39,466 nucleotides of DNA. Origin: Chloroflexota bacterium. GTDB lineage: Bacteria > Chloroflexota > Limnocylindria > Limnocylindrales > CSP1-4. The first letter of the stretch is position 1, and each line of letters opens with the position of its first letter. The position numbers and the translations under genes were made by a program. The stretch covers positions 32,248 to 71,713 of the forward strand of contig PMNU01000015.1 in assembly GCA_003165675.1 (NCBI GenBank), read 5' to 3'. This document shows positions 8,378-16,417 of this stretch, piece by piece. Below the pieces are notes generated by a model. The model searched no databases. It was given only the letters and a program-made list of their open reading frames with translations, and was not told the origin of the DNA.

Positions 8378-8414
8378 CGCAGGCGTGTCGCGGCAGGAGC
8401 GCGCCACCGGACAG

Positions 8415-9518
8415 CTACCTGCTGAAGAGGATCTCGATGACGTCGCCGTCCTTGACCGTGTAGCTCTTGCCCTCGGAGCGGAGCTTGCCGTGCTTGCGCG
8501 CCTCCGCCGTCGTCTTGAGCGCAAGTAGATCCTCGTACGACACGACTTCGGCCCGGATGAAGCCACGCGCCAGGTCCGTGTGGATGGCCCCGGCCGCGTC
8601 CACCGCGTTCGAGCCGTCGGGGATCGGCCAGGCTCGTACCTCGTCCGGCCCGGCGGTCAGGAACGAGATCAGGCCAAGCAGTCGATAGCTGAGCCGCAGC
8701 ACGCGGTCCAGGCTCGACTCCGCCAGACCCAGCTCGTCCATGAAGACGGCCGCCTCCTCCGGCTCGAGCTCGCCCAGCTCCATCTCGATCTTGGCGGAAA
8801 GCGCATCGACCAGCGTTCGCTCATGCTTGTAGCGTCCCGCTATTTCGGCAGCGATCTCGGCCTCGCGTGGGAGGTCCGACTCGCCGACGTTGAGCAGGAT
8901 CAGGACTGGCTTCTGGGTCAGGAAGCGGAAGCCGCGGATCGACTTCTCCTCCTCGGCCGCCAGTGACTCCTCGCGCAGCGGCTTCCCCTCGGTCAGCGGG
9001 CGGTGAAGCCGCTCCAGTAACTCGAGCTCCCGATCGTTCGCATCGCGCTCCGCCGCCGTGCCGTGGTGGCCGGCCGCCTTCAACCGATCGATGCGTTTCT
9101 CCATTACCGACAGATCGGCCAGAGTGAATTCGAGGTCCAGGCGCTCGAGATCCCGCCATGCATCGACCGAACCGTCCGGGTGCGGTAGCGCCGGGTCTTC
9201 GAACGCTCGAACGACATGCAGCAACGCGTCGGCTTCCCGCAGTCGGGCCAGCTGGTCGGCCGGCAACTCTTCGGTTCCGACTCGGCCCTCCGTCGAAGCC
9301 GGCGGTGCCGGAAGATCGAAGTAAGTCACGTCGGCATGGACGATCTTGCGAGGCTTGAATATCTCCGCCAGCCTGTCGAGCCGCTCGTCGGGAACCTTGA
9401 CCGTCCCCACATGCAGCTCCAGGCCGCCATATCCACCAGTCTGGGCGTGACCCCTGGTCAGGGTGTTGAAGACGGTCGTCTTCCCCGACCCGGCGAGCCC
9501 GACAATGGCGATCTGCAT
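8415..9518 (-). CDS. Divergent YchF/OLA1-like P-loop NTPase (DUF933/TGS C-terminus)
   Basis: A 367-residue protein that matches YchF along its length, especially in the second half: the AEEAAVFMDELGLAESSLDRV helix, FLTAGPDEVRAWPI, and the C-terminal TGS-like DUF933 module ending GKSYTVKDGDVIEILF. The G4-equivalent LLNVGESDL has the NxxE form that lets YchF prefer ATP. The P-loop is GLAGSGKTT (residues 7-15) instead of the usual GLPNVGKST, and the switch II/DxxG region reads DLPAPPASTEG, so two nucleotide-handling motifs differ from YchF. It is probably a paralogous subfamily. YchF proteins bind ribosomes and act in stress responses; whether that holds here is unknown. The ATG at 9518 is preceded by AGGAGG 10 nt upstream. 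Confidence 0.85.
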   Translation of the reverse strand: MQIAIVGLAGSGKTTVFNTLTRGHAQTGGYGGLELHVGTVKVPDERLDRLAEIFKPRKIVHADVTYFDLPAPPASTEGRVGTEELPADQLARLREADALLHVVRAFEDPALPHPDGSVDAWRDLERLDLEFTLADLSVMEKRIDRLKAAGHHGTAAERDANDRELELLERLHRPLTEGKPLREESLAAEEEKSIRGFRFLTQKPVLILLNVGESDLPREAEIAAEIAGRYKHERTLVDALSAKIEMELGELEPEEAAVFMDELGLAESSLDRVLRLSYRLLGLISFLTAGPDEVRAWPIPDGSNAVDAAGAIHTDLARGFIRAEVVSYEDLLALKTTAEARKHGKLRSEGKSYTVKDGDVIEILFSR

Positions 9519-9580
9519 GAGCTGGTGGCCTCCTGCGCGAGATGCCGTTGCGCCCCGCACATGCTACCGGAGTGCCGCTC

Positions 9581-10612
9581 TCAATAGCCGGCGGCTGGGT
9601 CGACCGCGTGTTTCAGGGGCTCACCTGCGCGGTAGCGCCTCAGGTTGTCACAGAAGACATCCAGAGTCCGCCTGAGAACCGCAGCGCTGGACCAGCTCGT
9701 GTGGGGCGTAACGATGCAGTTGGGTAGCCGGTAGAACGGCGACGTCTCGGGCAGCGGCTCCTCCCGGAAGGCGTCCAGCACAGCACCGCCCAGCGGACCG
9801 GATCGCAGCGCTCGCAGCATCGCCAGTTCGTCGACCAATGCGCCACGGGCGACGTTGAGTATCCAGGCGCCCGGCTTGGCGCCGGCAAGGGATTCATCGT
9901 CGATGAGCGCTTCCGTCTCTCCCGTGAGTGGCAATGCCAGGACGACGAAGTCGGAAACGGCCATCAGCCTGGGAAGCGCCTCTAGACCGCCGAGGACATC
10001 CACGCCCTCCACCGGCCCGGCGTTGGGTCTGCGGCGGATGGCCACGATCCGCGGGCCGAACGGACGCGCCAGCGCCGCAATCTCGCAGCCGATGCCGCCC
10101 AGGCCGACCAGGCCGATCGTCGTCTCGGCCAGCTCTCGGGCCTCGAGCGGCTGCCAGGTTCGCTCGCGCTGCAACTCGAGCAGCTGAGGCAGCCGCCGGC
10201 ATATGGCCAGAAGCATCGTCATCACGTACTCGGCGATGGGCCGGTCGAAGACGCCGCGGCCGTTCGTTACGGTCAGGCCGCGCACCCGCACGCACGGCGT
10301 GAGGACCGACTCGACACCGACCGACACCGAATGGATCCAGTGCAGCCTGGGTGCTCGACCGAGGAGACGGTCCAGCGCGTCCCCACCCAGGGACCAGCCT
10401 CGCAGGAGAACCTCTGCGTCTTCGAGCGACTCGTCCGCGATCCCCTCGGCGCTAACCGGAATGAGCCGCGCACCCGGGGCGGCTTCGAGGATCCTCTCGC
10501 TCATCGACCCGAATGCGTCGCGGCCGGTGAGAACCGGGCTCATGGCGATCGCAGACGGCGAGCCGCCCGGTCCATGCCCCGGGCCTGCGGTTGCGGGAGT
10601 CTCAGCGTTCAT
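9581..10612 (-). CDS. D-isomer-specific 2-hydroxyacid dehydrogenase
   Basis: A 343-residue NAD(P)-dependent dehydrogenase. The Rossmann motif GLVGLGGIG follows the substrate-binding half. The catalytic triad of the family is visible: Arg in LNVARGALVDE, Glu in DAFREEPLPE and His in VTPHTSW. It lacks the C-terminal regulatory domains of SerA, which is encoded separately at 26165, so it is more likely a glyoxylate/hydroxypyruvate-type or other 2-oxoacid reductase; the substrate is unassigned. Its start overlaps the end of the zinc-protease gene by 11 bp, so it is in the same transcription unit. Confidence 0.88.
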   Translation of the reverse strand: MNAETPATAGPGHGPGGSPSAIAMSPVLTGRDAFGSMSERILEAAPGARLIPVSAEGIADESLEDAEVLLRGWSLGGDALDRLLGRAPRLHWIHSVSVGVESVLTPCVRVRGLTVTNGRGVFDRPIAEYVMTMLLAICRRLPQLLELQRERTWQPLEARELAETTIGLVGLGGIGCEIAALARPFGPRIVAIRRRPNAGPVEGVDVLGGLEALPRLMAVSDFVVLALPLTGETEALIDDESLAGAKPGAWILNVARGALVDELAMLRALRSGPLGGAVLDAFREEPLPETSPFYRLPNCIVTPHTSWSSAAVLRRTLDVFCDNLRRYRAGEPLKHAVDPAAGY

Positions 10613-11882
10613 GTGAGTCCCCGATGCTGGCCGGCGCCGCTCGGAAACCGGCCATGACTCTTGCCAGCCAGAGTGACGGAAGATCTATCTCCTCCGGCGT
10701 CGGCAGAGTCTCAGGGCCGAGCCAGAGCAAGCGCAACGCCCCAGCTCCCCGAGCCCTGGCGATGGCGGCGACGAACTCCTCTCCCATGCGGTATTGCTCC
10801 ATCTTGAGGTCCATTCCGGTGAGCCGCATCATCGCCCGCTCGAAGCCTGTCCGCTGCTCGCGACGTGCATGAAAGCGAGCGCTGATGCGCTCGACATCCG
10901 GGACCAGATTGCGACCGACCTCGTCCATGATGTAGTCCCCGAAGCCCTCGAGCAGGCTCATCACGGCCTGAATCTCGCGAAACTCGCGACGCTGATCCGC
11001 CGTCATGAGCCCCTCCATCCAGTTCTCGCCCGAGCTTGCGCCCCGCAGGGCGCGGCCCAGATGGCCGAGGGCATCGCGGCTCATGGTAGACATGCCGTTT
11101 GAAAGTGAGACGAGCTGCCGTTCCAGCCGGCCGGCAAGATACGGCCGAAGCCACGGATGGGCCTCGAACTCGTAGGCGTGCGTCGTCTCGTGGAGAGCTA
11201 TCCAGGTCCGAAATGGATTGAGTGGCACCTGCAGGGTGGCGGCCGTCCGCCGGATGTTCTCGTCGACGAAAAGAAGCCGGCCCGGCGCCGATTCGGCCGA
11301 GAGCAGCGCGAGATCGTACTGGCCAAGCACGCGCTGTCCCAGGAAGCTCAGCAGGTACCCGAACTGCCGCGTGGTGACCATGCGATTGGCGATCGCCATC
11401 GTCGCCTTGACCAGGCCCGAGCCGGGCGGAAGGACCTGGTCCAGGAGGTCGCCCTCCACCTTGCCCATCAGGGCGGCGAACGTGGCCACGTTGGCATGGA
11501 CCCATGTCGCGCGATCGACGACGCCGCTCCGCTCGACCACCCCTGGCAGCTCCGCGTCGACGGCGCGGCTCAGGGCGGGCACGATCTCCGCCATCGCCGC
11601 CGCGTAGATCGGGGCGGCACGTCGCAACTCGACCGGGTCGAGGGACCCCGGCGCATTCCGAAGGCGCCTCGCGGCCAGGCGCTCCGCCGCCTTCCAGTCG
11701 ATGAGGCCGCGACGGGCAGACTGCTCGGCGCGGCGCCCAAGAACGGTCACGGTAGCGCCGACGACTGCTCCGGCGAGGAACCCGGCCTGAAGAAACGAGT
11801 CGCGCGCCCAACCGGGCCGGCCGGCGCGACGCGGTGCGGCTGTCCGGTCGCCGCGCCCATCGGTCGCGGGCTCGCCGCTCAC
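10602..11882 (-). CDS. Zinc-dependent metalloprotease-like protein of the F420-biosynthesis-associated family
   Basis: A 426-residue protein of the family usually named zinc-dependent metalloprotease or coenzyme F420 biosynthesis-associated protein. The zinc motif HETTH is at 231-235, followed by EFEAHPWLR; a later EGFGDYIMDEV could supply a further ligand. A hydrophobic segment at about 31-48 may be an anchor. The true substrate is unknown, and the F420 link is a phylogenetic-profile association, not a shown activity. The GTG start overlaps the murI stop in GTGA, implying translational coupling. The presence of an LLM oxidoreductase in the same window agrees with an F420-using organism. Confidence 0.82.
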   Translation of the reverse strand: MSGEPATDGRGDRTAAPRRAGRPGWARDSFLQAGFLAGAVVGATVTVLGRRAEQSARRGLIDWKAAERLAARRLRNAPGSLDPVELRRAAPIYAAAMAEIVPALSRAVDAELPGVVERSGVVDRATWVHANVATFAALMGKVEGDLLDQVLPPGSGLVKATMAIANRMVTTRQFGYLLSFLGQRVLGQYDLALLSAESAPGRLLFVDENIRRTAATLQVPLNPFRTWIALHETTHAYEFEAHPWLRPYLAGRLERQLVSLSNGMSTMSRDALGHLGRALRGASSGENWMEGLMTADQRREFREIQAVMSLLEGFGDYIMDEVGRNLVPDVERISARFHARREQRTGFERAMMRLTGMDLKMEQYRMGEEFVAAIARARGAGALRLLWLGPETLPTPEEIDLPSLWLARVMAGFRAAPASIGDSHER

Positions 11883-12799
11883 GCGAGCCCGGCTTCCAGA
11901 TTCACGGCCTCGATGTCGGGAAACTCCTCGCCGAACATCCTCTCTGCCACAGCCCTGAACGCTGCCACGTCGCCTGTGGTCAGCTGGCGGTGAGTCGGCG
12001 CCTCCGCTGTCTCCTCCGGCGGCTCGTGACCGGCAATGCCCGCGTCGGCGGCCGTACCTCGCGTGGTGCCAGGAGCCTCGAGCGCATTCACTGACAGCAG
12101 CTCTGCCAGGGACGAGGCCGTAGCCGTGGCCGAGTCGACTATCGCCACTCCATCCCCGACGCAAGCGCGCAGGACGCTCGCCAGCAGCGGATAGTGGGTG
12201 CACCCGAGCAGCAACGTGTCGATCTTCGCCGACGGCGGCAGCGCGAAGATGAAGTCGCCGTCCTCGTTCCGCTCGCCGAGCAACGGGGCCACGGCCTCCC
12301 GGACAGCCGCCTCCACCTCGGGGCCGGCCAGACGGCCGGCCTCCACGAGCGGCACGAGTCCCGGCGTGGCGTGCTCGTACACCTCGATGGCCGGGTTCTC
12401 GTCCTTGATGGCGTTGAAGTAGGCCCGCGACCGCACCGTCGCCGGCGTTGCGATGACGCCGACGCGCCGGTTTCGCGTGGCCAGCGCCGCGGCCGCCGCC
12501 CCGGGCCGAACCACGCCCAGCACCGGAAGGTCGTACCGGCGTCGGAAATCGCCGAGAGCGACCGAGGTCGATGTGTTGCAGGCCACGACCAGCGCCTTCA
12601 CCTCGCGGCGAACGAGGGCATCGAGGGCCTGAACGCTGAATCGCCGAACCTCGTCGTCGGTTCGAACGCCGTAGGGAGCGCGAGCGTTGTCGCCAAGGTA
12701 TACGGTCGACTCGAACGGAAGACGGCGCAGGATCTCGCGCAGGACGGTCAGACCGCCGACACCCGAGTCGAATATTCCAATGGGACGCAGATCGGACAC
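11879..12799 (-). CDS. murI: Glutamate racemase MurI
   Basis: A 306-residue enzyme that converts L- to D-glutamate for peptidoglycan. Catalytic cysteines are C74 in VACNTST and C200 in GCTHYPLL. The N-terminal IGIFDSGVGGLTVLREI and the YLGDNARAPYG segment are diagnostic. The C-terminus is about 35 residues longer than typical, with a low-complexity insert at about 240-270 (EAPGTTRGTAADAG and following residues). It starts 4 bp after the CpaE-like gene and overlaps the protease gene by 4 bp. Confidence 0.95.
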   Translation of the reverse strand: MSDLRPIGIFDSGVGGLTVLREILRRLPFESTVYLGDNARAPYGVRTDDEVRRFSVQALDALVRREVKALVVACNTSTSVALGDFRRRYDLPVLGVVRPGAAAAALATRNRRVGVIATPATVRSRAYFNAIKDENPAIEVYEHATPGLVPLVEAGRLAGPEVEAAVREAVAPLLGERNEDGDFIFALPPSAKIDTLLLGCTHYPLLASVLRACVGDGVAIVDSATATASSLAELLSVNALEAPGTTRGTAADAGIAGHEPPEETAEAPTHRQLTTGDVAAFRAVAERMFGEEFPDIEAVNLEAGLA

Positions 12800-12803
12800 G
12801 GCC

Positions 12804-13946
12804 TCAGTGTCTCACCGGGGCATCTGCAGTGCGACCCAGAAGCGTCTCCGCCGTGCGTCGAATGTCTCTGCTGACGGCTGCGTCCGGGCTGGACACAACG
12901 AATGGCATGCCCTCGTTGTTGGCCTGGACAACCAGGCGGCCGTCGGAAACGACCTCGAAATCCGGCCTACGGCCCAGGGCCTTGGCCAGCTCGTCACGGC
13001 CGATGCCGCCACTCGAGTCGGCTCGATTGACCAGATACCTCAGTTTCTCGGGGCCGTAGCCGATCGACCCAAAGACCTCGGAAACGGCGACGGTATTGTG
13101 AATCGTCGTCGAGTCGTACGTGACGATCGAGAGGATCACGTCGGAGGCATCGAGCAGGGCCAGTGTTACCTCCGAGAGAGTGGTCGGCGTGTCGATGACT
13201 ATCGCCTCGTAGAGGCGACGCAGCAGCGAGACCGTCTTCTCGACGTCGCGCACCGTGACCATTTCGGCCATCTCCACGCGAGGCGGCGCCAGCAGGATGT
13301 CGACGCCCGCCGGGTCGCGCCACAGCACATCGCGCAGGTCGGACTCCTGCACCCTGTCTGTGGGTAAGTCCAGAATCGAAGGGACGTCGCTCGGGACCTT
13401 CAGCAATGAGCGAAGGTCACCATATTGAAGACTCCCGTCCACGAGCGCCGTTGCCACGCTCAACTGGCTCAGAGCCACGGCCAGGTTGAACGCGATCGTC
13501 GTCTTGCCGACACCACCCTTTGGAGAGAACACGGCTACGACCCGGCACGCGCTCGACGTCCTGGCCTGGCGATCTGCTAGAACGTGGCTGAAGGTGTTGA
13601 CCAGCTCGAAGCCGCTGAACGGCAGAGTCAGGACCGCGTCGATGCCACGGTCGGGGTCGCGGACGAGCGGATGCTGCGGCACGGTAAGCACCACAACCGG
13701 GACATCGAGGCCCGACCCTCGCAGCTTCTCGATCAGCTCGGGCCCCTTGACCTTGCCCTGCAGCAGCAGGTCGATCATCACGACATCCGGCCGAAGCTGC
13801 CCGACCGCCTCCACCACCTTCGAGCCGTCGCTCAGGACTTCGAGCAGCTGCACCTGTGACTGCACGCCCAGGAGGTTCCGAACGTGTTGGCCTACCTGCG
13901 GCACATCTTCCGCGACCAATAGCCGAATGGAGCTGGGTTTAGCCAC
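12804..13946 (-). CDS. CpaE-like protein: degenerate receiver domain plus MinD/ParA-type ATPase
   Basis: A 380-residue two-domain protein. Residues 8-125 form a CheY-like receiver with the acidic pair E13/D14, phosphoacceptor-position D59 and T88, but the conserved Lys is Leu (L108 in VLTLPFSGFEL), so phosphorylation signalling is doubtful. Residues 135-375 are a MinD/ParA ATPase with the deviant Walker A KGGVGKTT (143-150). This is the architecture of CpaE/TadZ, which localises Tad pili; no other pilus gene lies in the window, so the role is open. Start GTG at 13946: a TATAGT box ends 6 nt before it and there is no Shine-Dalgarno, so a leaderless transcript is possible. Confidence 0.85.
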   Translation of the reverse strand: MAKPSSIRLLVAEDVPQVGQHVRNLLGVQSQVQLLEVLSDGSKVVEAVGQLRPDVVMIDLLLQGKVKGPELIEKLRGSGLDVPVVVLTVPQHPLVRDPDRGIDAVLTLPFSGFELVNTFSHVLADRQARTSSACRVVAVFSPKGGVGKTTIAFNLAVALSQLSVATALVDGSLQYGDLRSLLKVPSDVPSILDLPTDRVQESDLRDVLWRDPAGVDILLAPPRVEMAEMVTVRDVEKTVSLLRRLYEAIVIDTPTTLSEVTLALLDASDVILSIVTYDSTTIHNTVAVSEVFGSIGYGPEKLRYLVNRADSSGGIGRDELAKALGRRPDFEVVSDGRLVVQANNEGMPFVVSSPDAAVSRDIRRTAETLLGRTADAPVRH

Positions 13947-13952
13947 AGTGCG

Positions 13953-13958
13953 ACTATA
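13953..13958 (-). promoter_or_regulatory. Candidate -10 box of the CpaE-like gene
   Basis: Minus strand TATAGT (five of six matches) sits directly after the methyltransferase stop and 6 nt before the GTG start. No clear -35 is seen. It would produce a leaderless message. Confidence 0.35.
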
Positions 13959-14774
13959 TCAAGCTGGCGGAGCGGGTCTCCCCCGCATCCGCGCCACCAG
14001 AACCGCTCTCTCGTCATGAGGGCCCACCGGATTGAGGTTGTAATCGCCGGCGACGACCTCCACCTCGAGCCCTGCCGACTCGGCCATCGACCGCAGATCG
14101 TCGGCGTTGACCAGTCTCAGCCGGTCTTCGCGAACCCAACGGCGAGGCTCGCCGCCCTGGGCAGCCTCTTCGTAGATCGCGGTCAGATGGATGTGCCCGG
14201 TCGCGGGCTCGTGCTGCGCCGCAGCGGTCTTGGTCACGAGCAGCCCGGTTTCCAGATCGTCGCGTACGTACTCCAGTCCGACCCGGCCGTCATAGCGGGC
14301 CAGTTCGTCCGCGCTGGGCAACCACACGTCGACCACGGCGATTCCGCCGGGCTCCAGGTGCCGGGCCATCGCCTCGAGCGCGGCTTCCTGTGCGTCGCGC
14401 GTCTCCAGCAACAGGATCGAGTTCAGGGCCAGAATCGCGAGTCGGAACCTGGCGCCGCCGGGCAGGTTCAACCCGACGATATCGGCCTCGACGCGCTCGA
14501 GCCTGGCAGGGACCTCGGGCCCGGCTTGCGCGGCCGCCTTCTCTGCCCGGGCAAGCATCGCTGGATCGATATCGACGGCGGTGACCTCGTAGCCCGCTTT
14601 CGCGAGCGGGACAGCCACTCGCCCGGACCCGGCTGCGATCTCAAGGATCGGGCCGCCGGTCCGAGACGCGAGGGCCAGGTACAGATCGATGTCGCCCGGA
14701 TCGTCGAGCAGGTCGAGGTCGTATAGCCGGGCCAGCGCCGCGGCAGTCTTCGGATCGCGTCGGAGCATGGCCAT
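13959..14774 (-). CDS. Class I SAM-dependent methyltransferase
   Basis: About 271 residues. Motif I ILEIAAGSGRVAVPLAKAG binds SAM; VTAVDIDPAMLARAEKA is motif II; FRLAILALNSILLLETRDAQ and HLEPGGIAVVDVW give the later motifs of the Methyltransf_25/31-type fold. The substrate is unknown. I used ATG 14774; an in-frame ATG at 14816 would add 14 residues but lies inside a perfect inverted repeat. Neither start has a good Shine-Dalgarno. The stop is 12 bp before the CpaE-like start. Confidence 0.82.
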   Translation of the reverse strand: MAMLRRDPKTAAALARLYDLDLLDDPGDIDLYLALASRTGGPILEIAAGSGRVAVPLAKAGYEVTAVDIDPAMLARAEKAAAQAGPEVPARLERVEADIVGLNLPGGARFRLAILALNSILLLETRDAQEAALEAMARHLEPGGIAVVDVWLPSADELARYDGRVGLEYVRDDLETGLLVTKTAAAQHEPATGHIHLTAIYEEAAQGGEPRRWVREDRLRLVNADDLRSMAESAGLEVEVVAGDYNLNPVGPHDERAVLVARMRGRPAPPA

Positions 14775-14801
14775 CCGGCTAAGCCTGACATAACTCGTTG
14801 T

Positions 14802-14831
14802 CGAGAGTCCGATCATTTGCGCGGACTCTCG
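14802..14831. repeat. Perfect 10-bp inverted repeat in a divergent promoter region
   Basis: CGAGAGTCCG and CGGACTCTCG are separated by 10 nt. The repeat lies 28-57 nt upstream of the methyltransferase start, in the 245-bp space shared with the phosphotransferase. It could be an operator or an RNA hairpin. A second short palindrome, GGCTAAGCC (14777-14785), sits where the Shine-Dalgarno would be. Confidence 0.6.
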
Positions 14832-15019
14832 CGGGGAGACCTGGCAGCAGCCTATCCGGCAGATGACCGTTGGCGCCTGGCCCAGTGGCCGCGCGAAGCG
14901 TCGCCGATCGGGGACCGGCTGACGGCCACTTGAACGCCAAACGCGGTCGACCAGTAGGCTGTCGGCGAACCGCCGCACGGGGCGTGGTCTTGACGGCAAC
15001 CGATGGAAGGGGTCCGAGC

Positions 15020-15967
15020 TTGTCGGGATTTCGACGGATCCATACCGCTGCATGGATTGAGCATTTCACCCGGCGAGGTTACTCGGACGTAAGGCCGCTA
15101 GGGTCCGGAGCAGAAGGTGCAATCTACCGTCTCGGCAACGGGACAGTGGCGAAGGTGTGGGGCGGCCGTCGCGAAGCAGAGCTCGTCCGGATGCAGGGGT
15201 TCTACGCGGATGTCGCCCGTGCCGGATTGCCGTTCGCCACTCCGGTGATTCTGGGGGTCGAGGAAGTCGACGGCGTTGCCGTGACGTTCGAGCAGGAGTT
15301 GCACGGCGAGCCGCTGCAGAAGCGGCTGGCGTTTGAGGACGCCCAGCTGGATCCTGCCACCGTGAATTGCGTCGTTGAAGTGCTCCGGGCGCTGGCCACC
15401 GTGCCTGGCACCGACACGATGCGAGAGATGCCAGTGCTGGATGAGGAGCGCCCGTTCTGGGCGGGCACGCACGACTTCCGCACTGCCCTAGTCGCGCTAT
15501 TGGAGCGCCGCGTGGCACGTTTCGGCGGCGTGCTGCGTAGCCACATGCCGGACTTCGACCGCCGCTACATGGGGATCCTGGAGAAGCTGGACGGACTCGA
15601 TAACGTGCCGACTGCGGTCATCCATGGAGACCTCTTCGGCGAGAACATCCTGGTGGACGAGAAACTCCGGCCAGTGTCGGTACTCGACTTCGGATTCCTG
15701 TCCACGGCAGGCGATCCCCGGCTGGACGCGAGCATCGCCGCTGTGATCATGAACATGTACGGTCCGCACGCCGCGGCGATCGCTGCTGCGGTCACCGATC
15801 GCTTCGCCGCCGAACTCGGATACGCCGTCGAGGCGATGTTGGTCTACGGTGCCGCATACGCCGTGGCGACCAGCAACGCGTTCACGCCGGACGGCAGCGA
15901 CGGCCACTTTCGGTGGTGCGTCGCGCAACTCACCCAGGCGAGGCTGACCGCGGTATTGGATCTCTGA
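15020..15967 (+). CDS. Aminoglycoside phosphotransferase (APH)/choline kinase-like family protein
   Basis: About 315 residues with a protein-kinase-like fold. The N-lobe is PLGSGAEGAIYRLGNGTVAKVWG (glycine loop plus Lys). The catalytic loop is AVIHGDLFGENILVDE (Asp and Asn) and the metal-binding motif is VSVLDFG. This superfamily phosphorylates small molecules; sequence does not show antibiotic resistance. I chose the TTG at 15020 because GGAAGGGG precedes it by 7 nt; earlier in-frame GTG or ATG codons are possible. It stands alone, divergent from the methyltransferase run. Confidence 0.82.
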   Translation: MSGFRRIHTAAWIEHFTRRGYSDVRPLGSGAEGAIYRLGNGTVAKVWGGRREAELVRMQGFYADVARAGLPFATPVILGVEEVDGVAVTFEQELHGEPLQKRLAFEDAQLDPATVNCVVEVLRALATVPGTDTMREMPVLDEERPFWAGTHDFRTALVALLERRVARFGGVLRSHMPDFDRRYMGILEKLDGLDNVPTAVIHGDLFGENILVDEKLRPVSVLDFGFLSTAGDPRLDASIAAVIMNMYGPHAAAIAAAVTDRFAAELGYAVEAMLVYGAAYAVATSNAFTPDGSDGHFRWCVAQLTQARLTAVLDL

Positions 15968-16029
15968 CTGGCTCATCGCCATGTGCGAGGCGAACCCGTC
16001 CAGCCGCTCGACCGTTCCCGAACAGCCGC

Positions 16030-16404
16030 CTATCGCTCCATGGAGAGTGTGATCTCGGCCAGCAAGACCAGGACCACGACGAAGACGGCGATCGGCAGGC
16101 TCAACACGGCCTGGATTCGCAGCGCGACGAAAAGCGCGATGACCGCGGCGACCCACGTGCCTCTGCGAATCGCCCGGCCCCAATCGCCAAGGAGCGCGAT
16201 ACGGCGATGACGCGCGAACGGCACCAGCCAGCAGAGAGGCACCGCCGTCAGCCCGCAGGCCACTCCTATCAGCCCGGCACCAACCAGACCGGCCATCGCA
16301 TTCTCACGCGGGTACGTCGTCGTCACGGTCTGCGCCACGGCAAGCCAGGCGATCAGCGCCGCGCCTACGAAGAAGCAGTTGCCCAGCCGATCTCTGGCGT
16401 CCAT
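16030..16404 (-). CDS. Small integral membrane protein, unknown function
   Basis: About 124 residues with four likely membrane segments at roughly 11-27, 38-60, 82-98 and 100-118. No recognised domain. A positively charged loop (FARHRRIALLGDWGRAIRR) separates the two hydrophobic pairs. ATG 16404 follows the HAD stop (16418) closely; a GTG one codon earlier is equally possible. It is likely the last gene of the helicase-HAD unit. Confidence 0.6.
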   Translation of the reverse strand: MDARDRLGNCFFVGAALIAWLAVAQTVTTTYPRENAMAGLVGAGLIGVACGLTAVPLCWLVPFARHRRIALLGDWGRAIRRGTWVAAVIALFVALRIQAVLSLPIAVFVVVLVLLAEITLSMER

Positions 16405-16417
16405 CACTCAGGCCAGT

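Noticed and set aside
15020-15967. Phosphotransferase as an aminoglycoside resistance gene
   Set aside because: The fold is clear, but the family covers many small-molecule kinases, and no sequence feature shows drug specificity.
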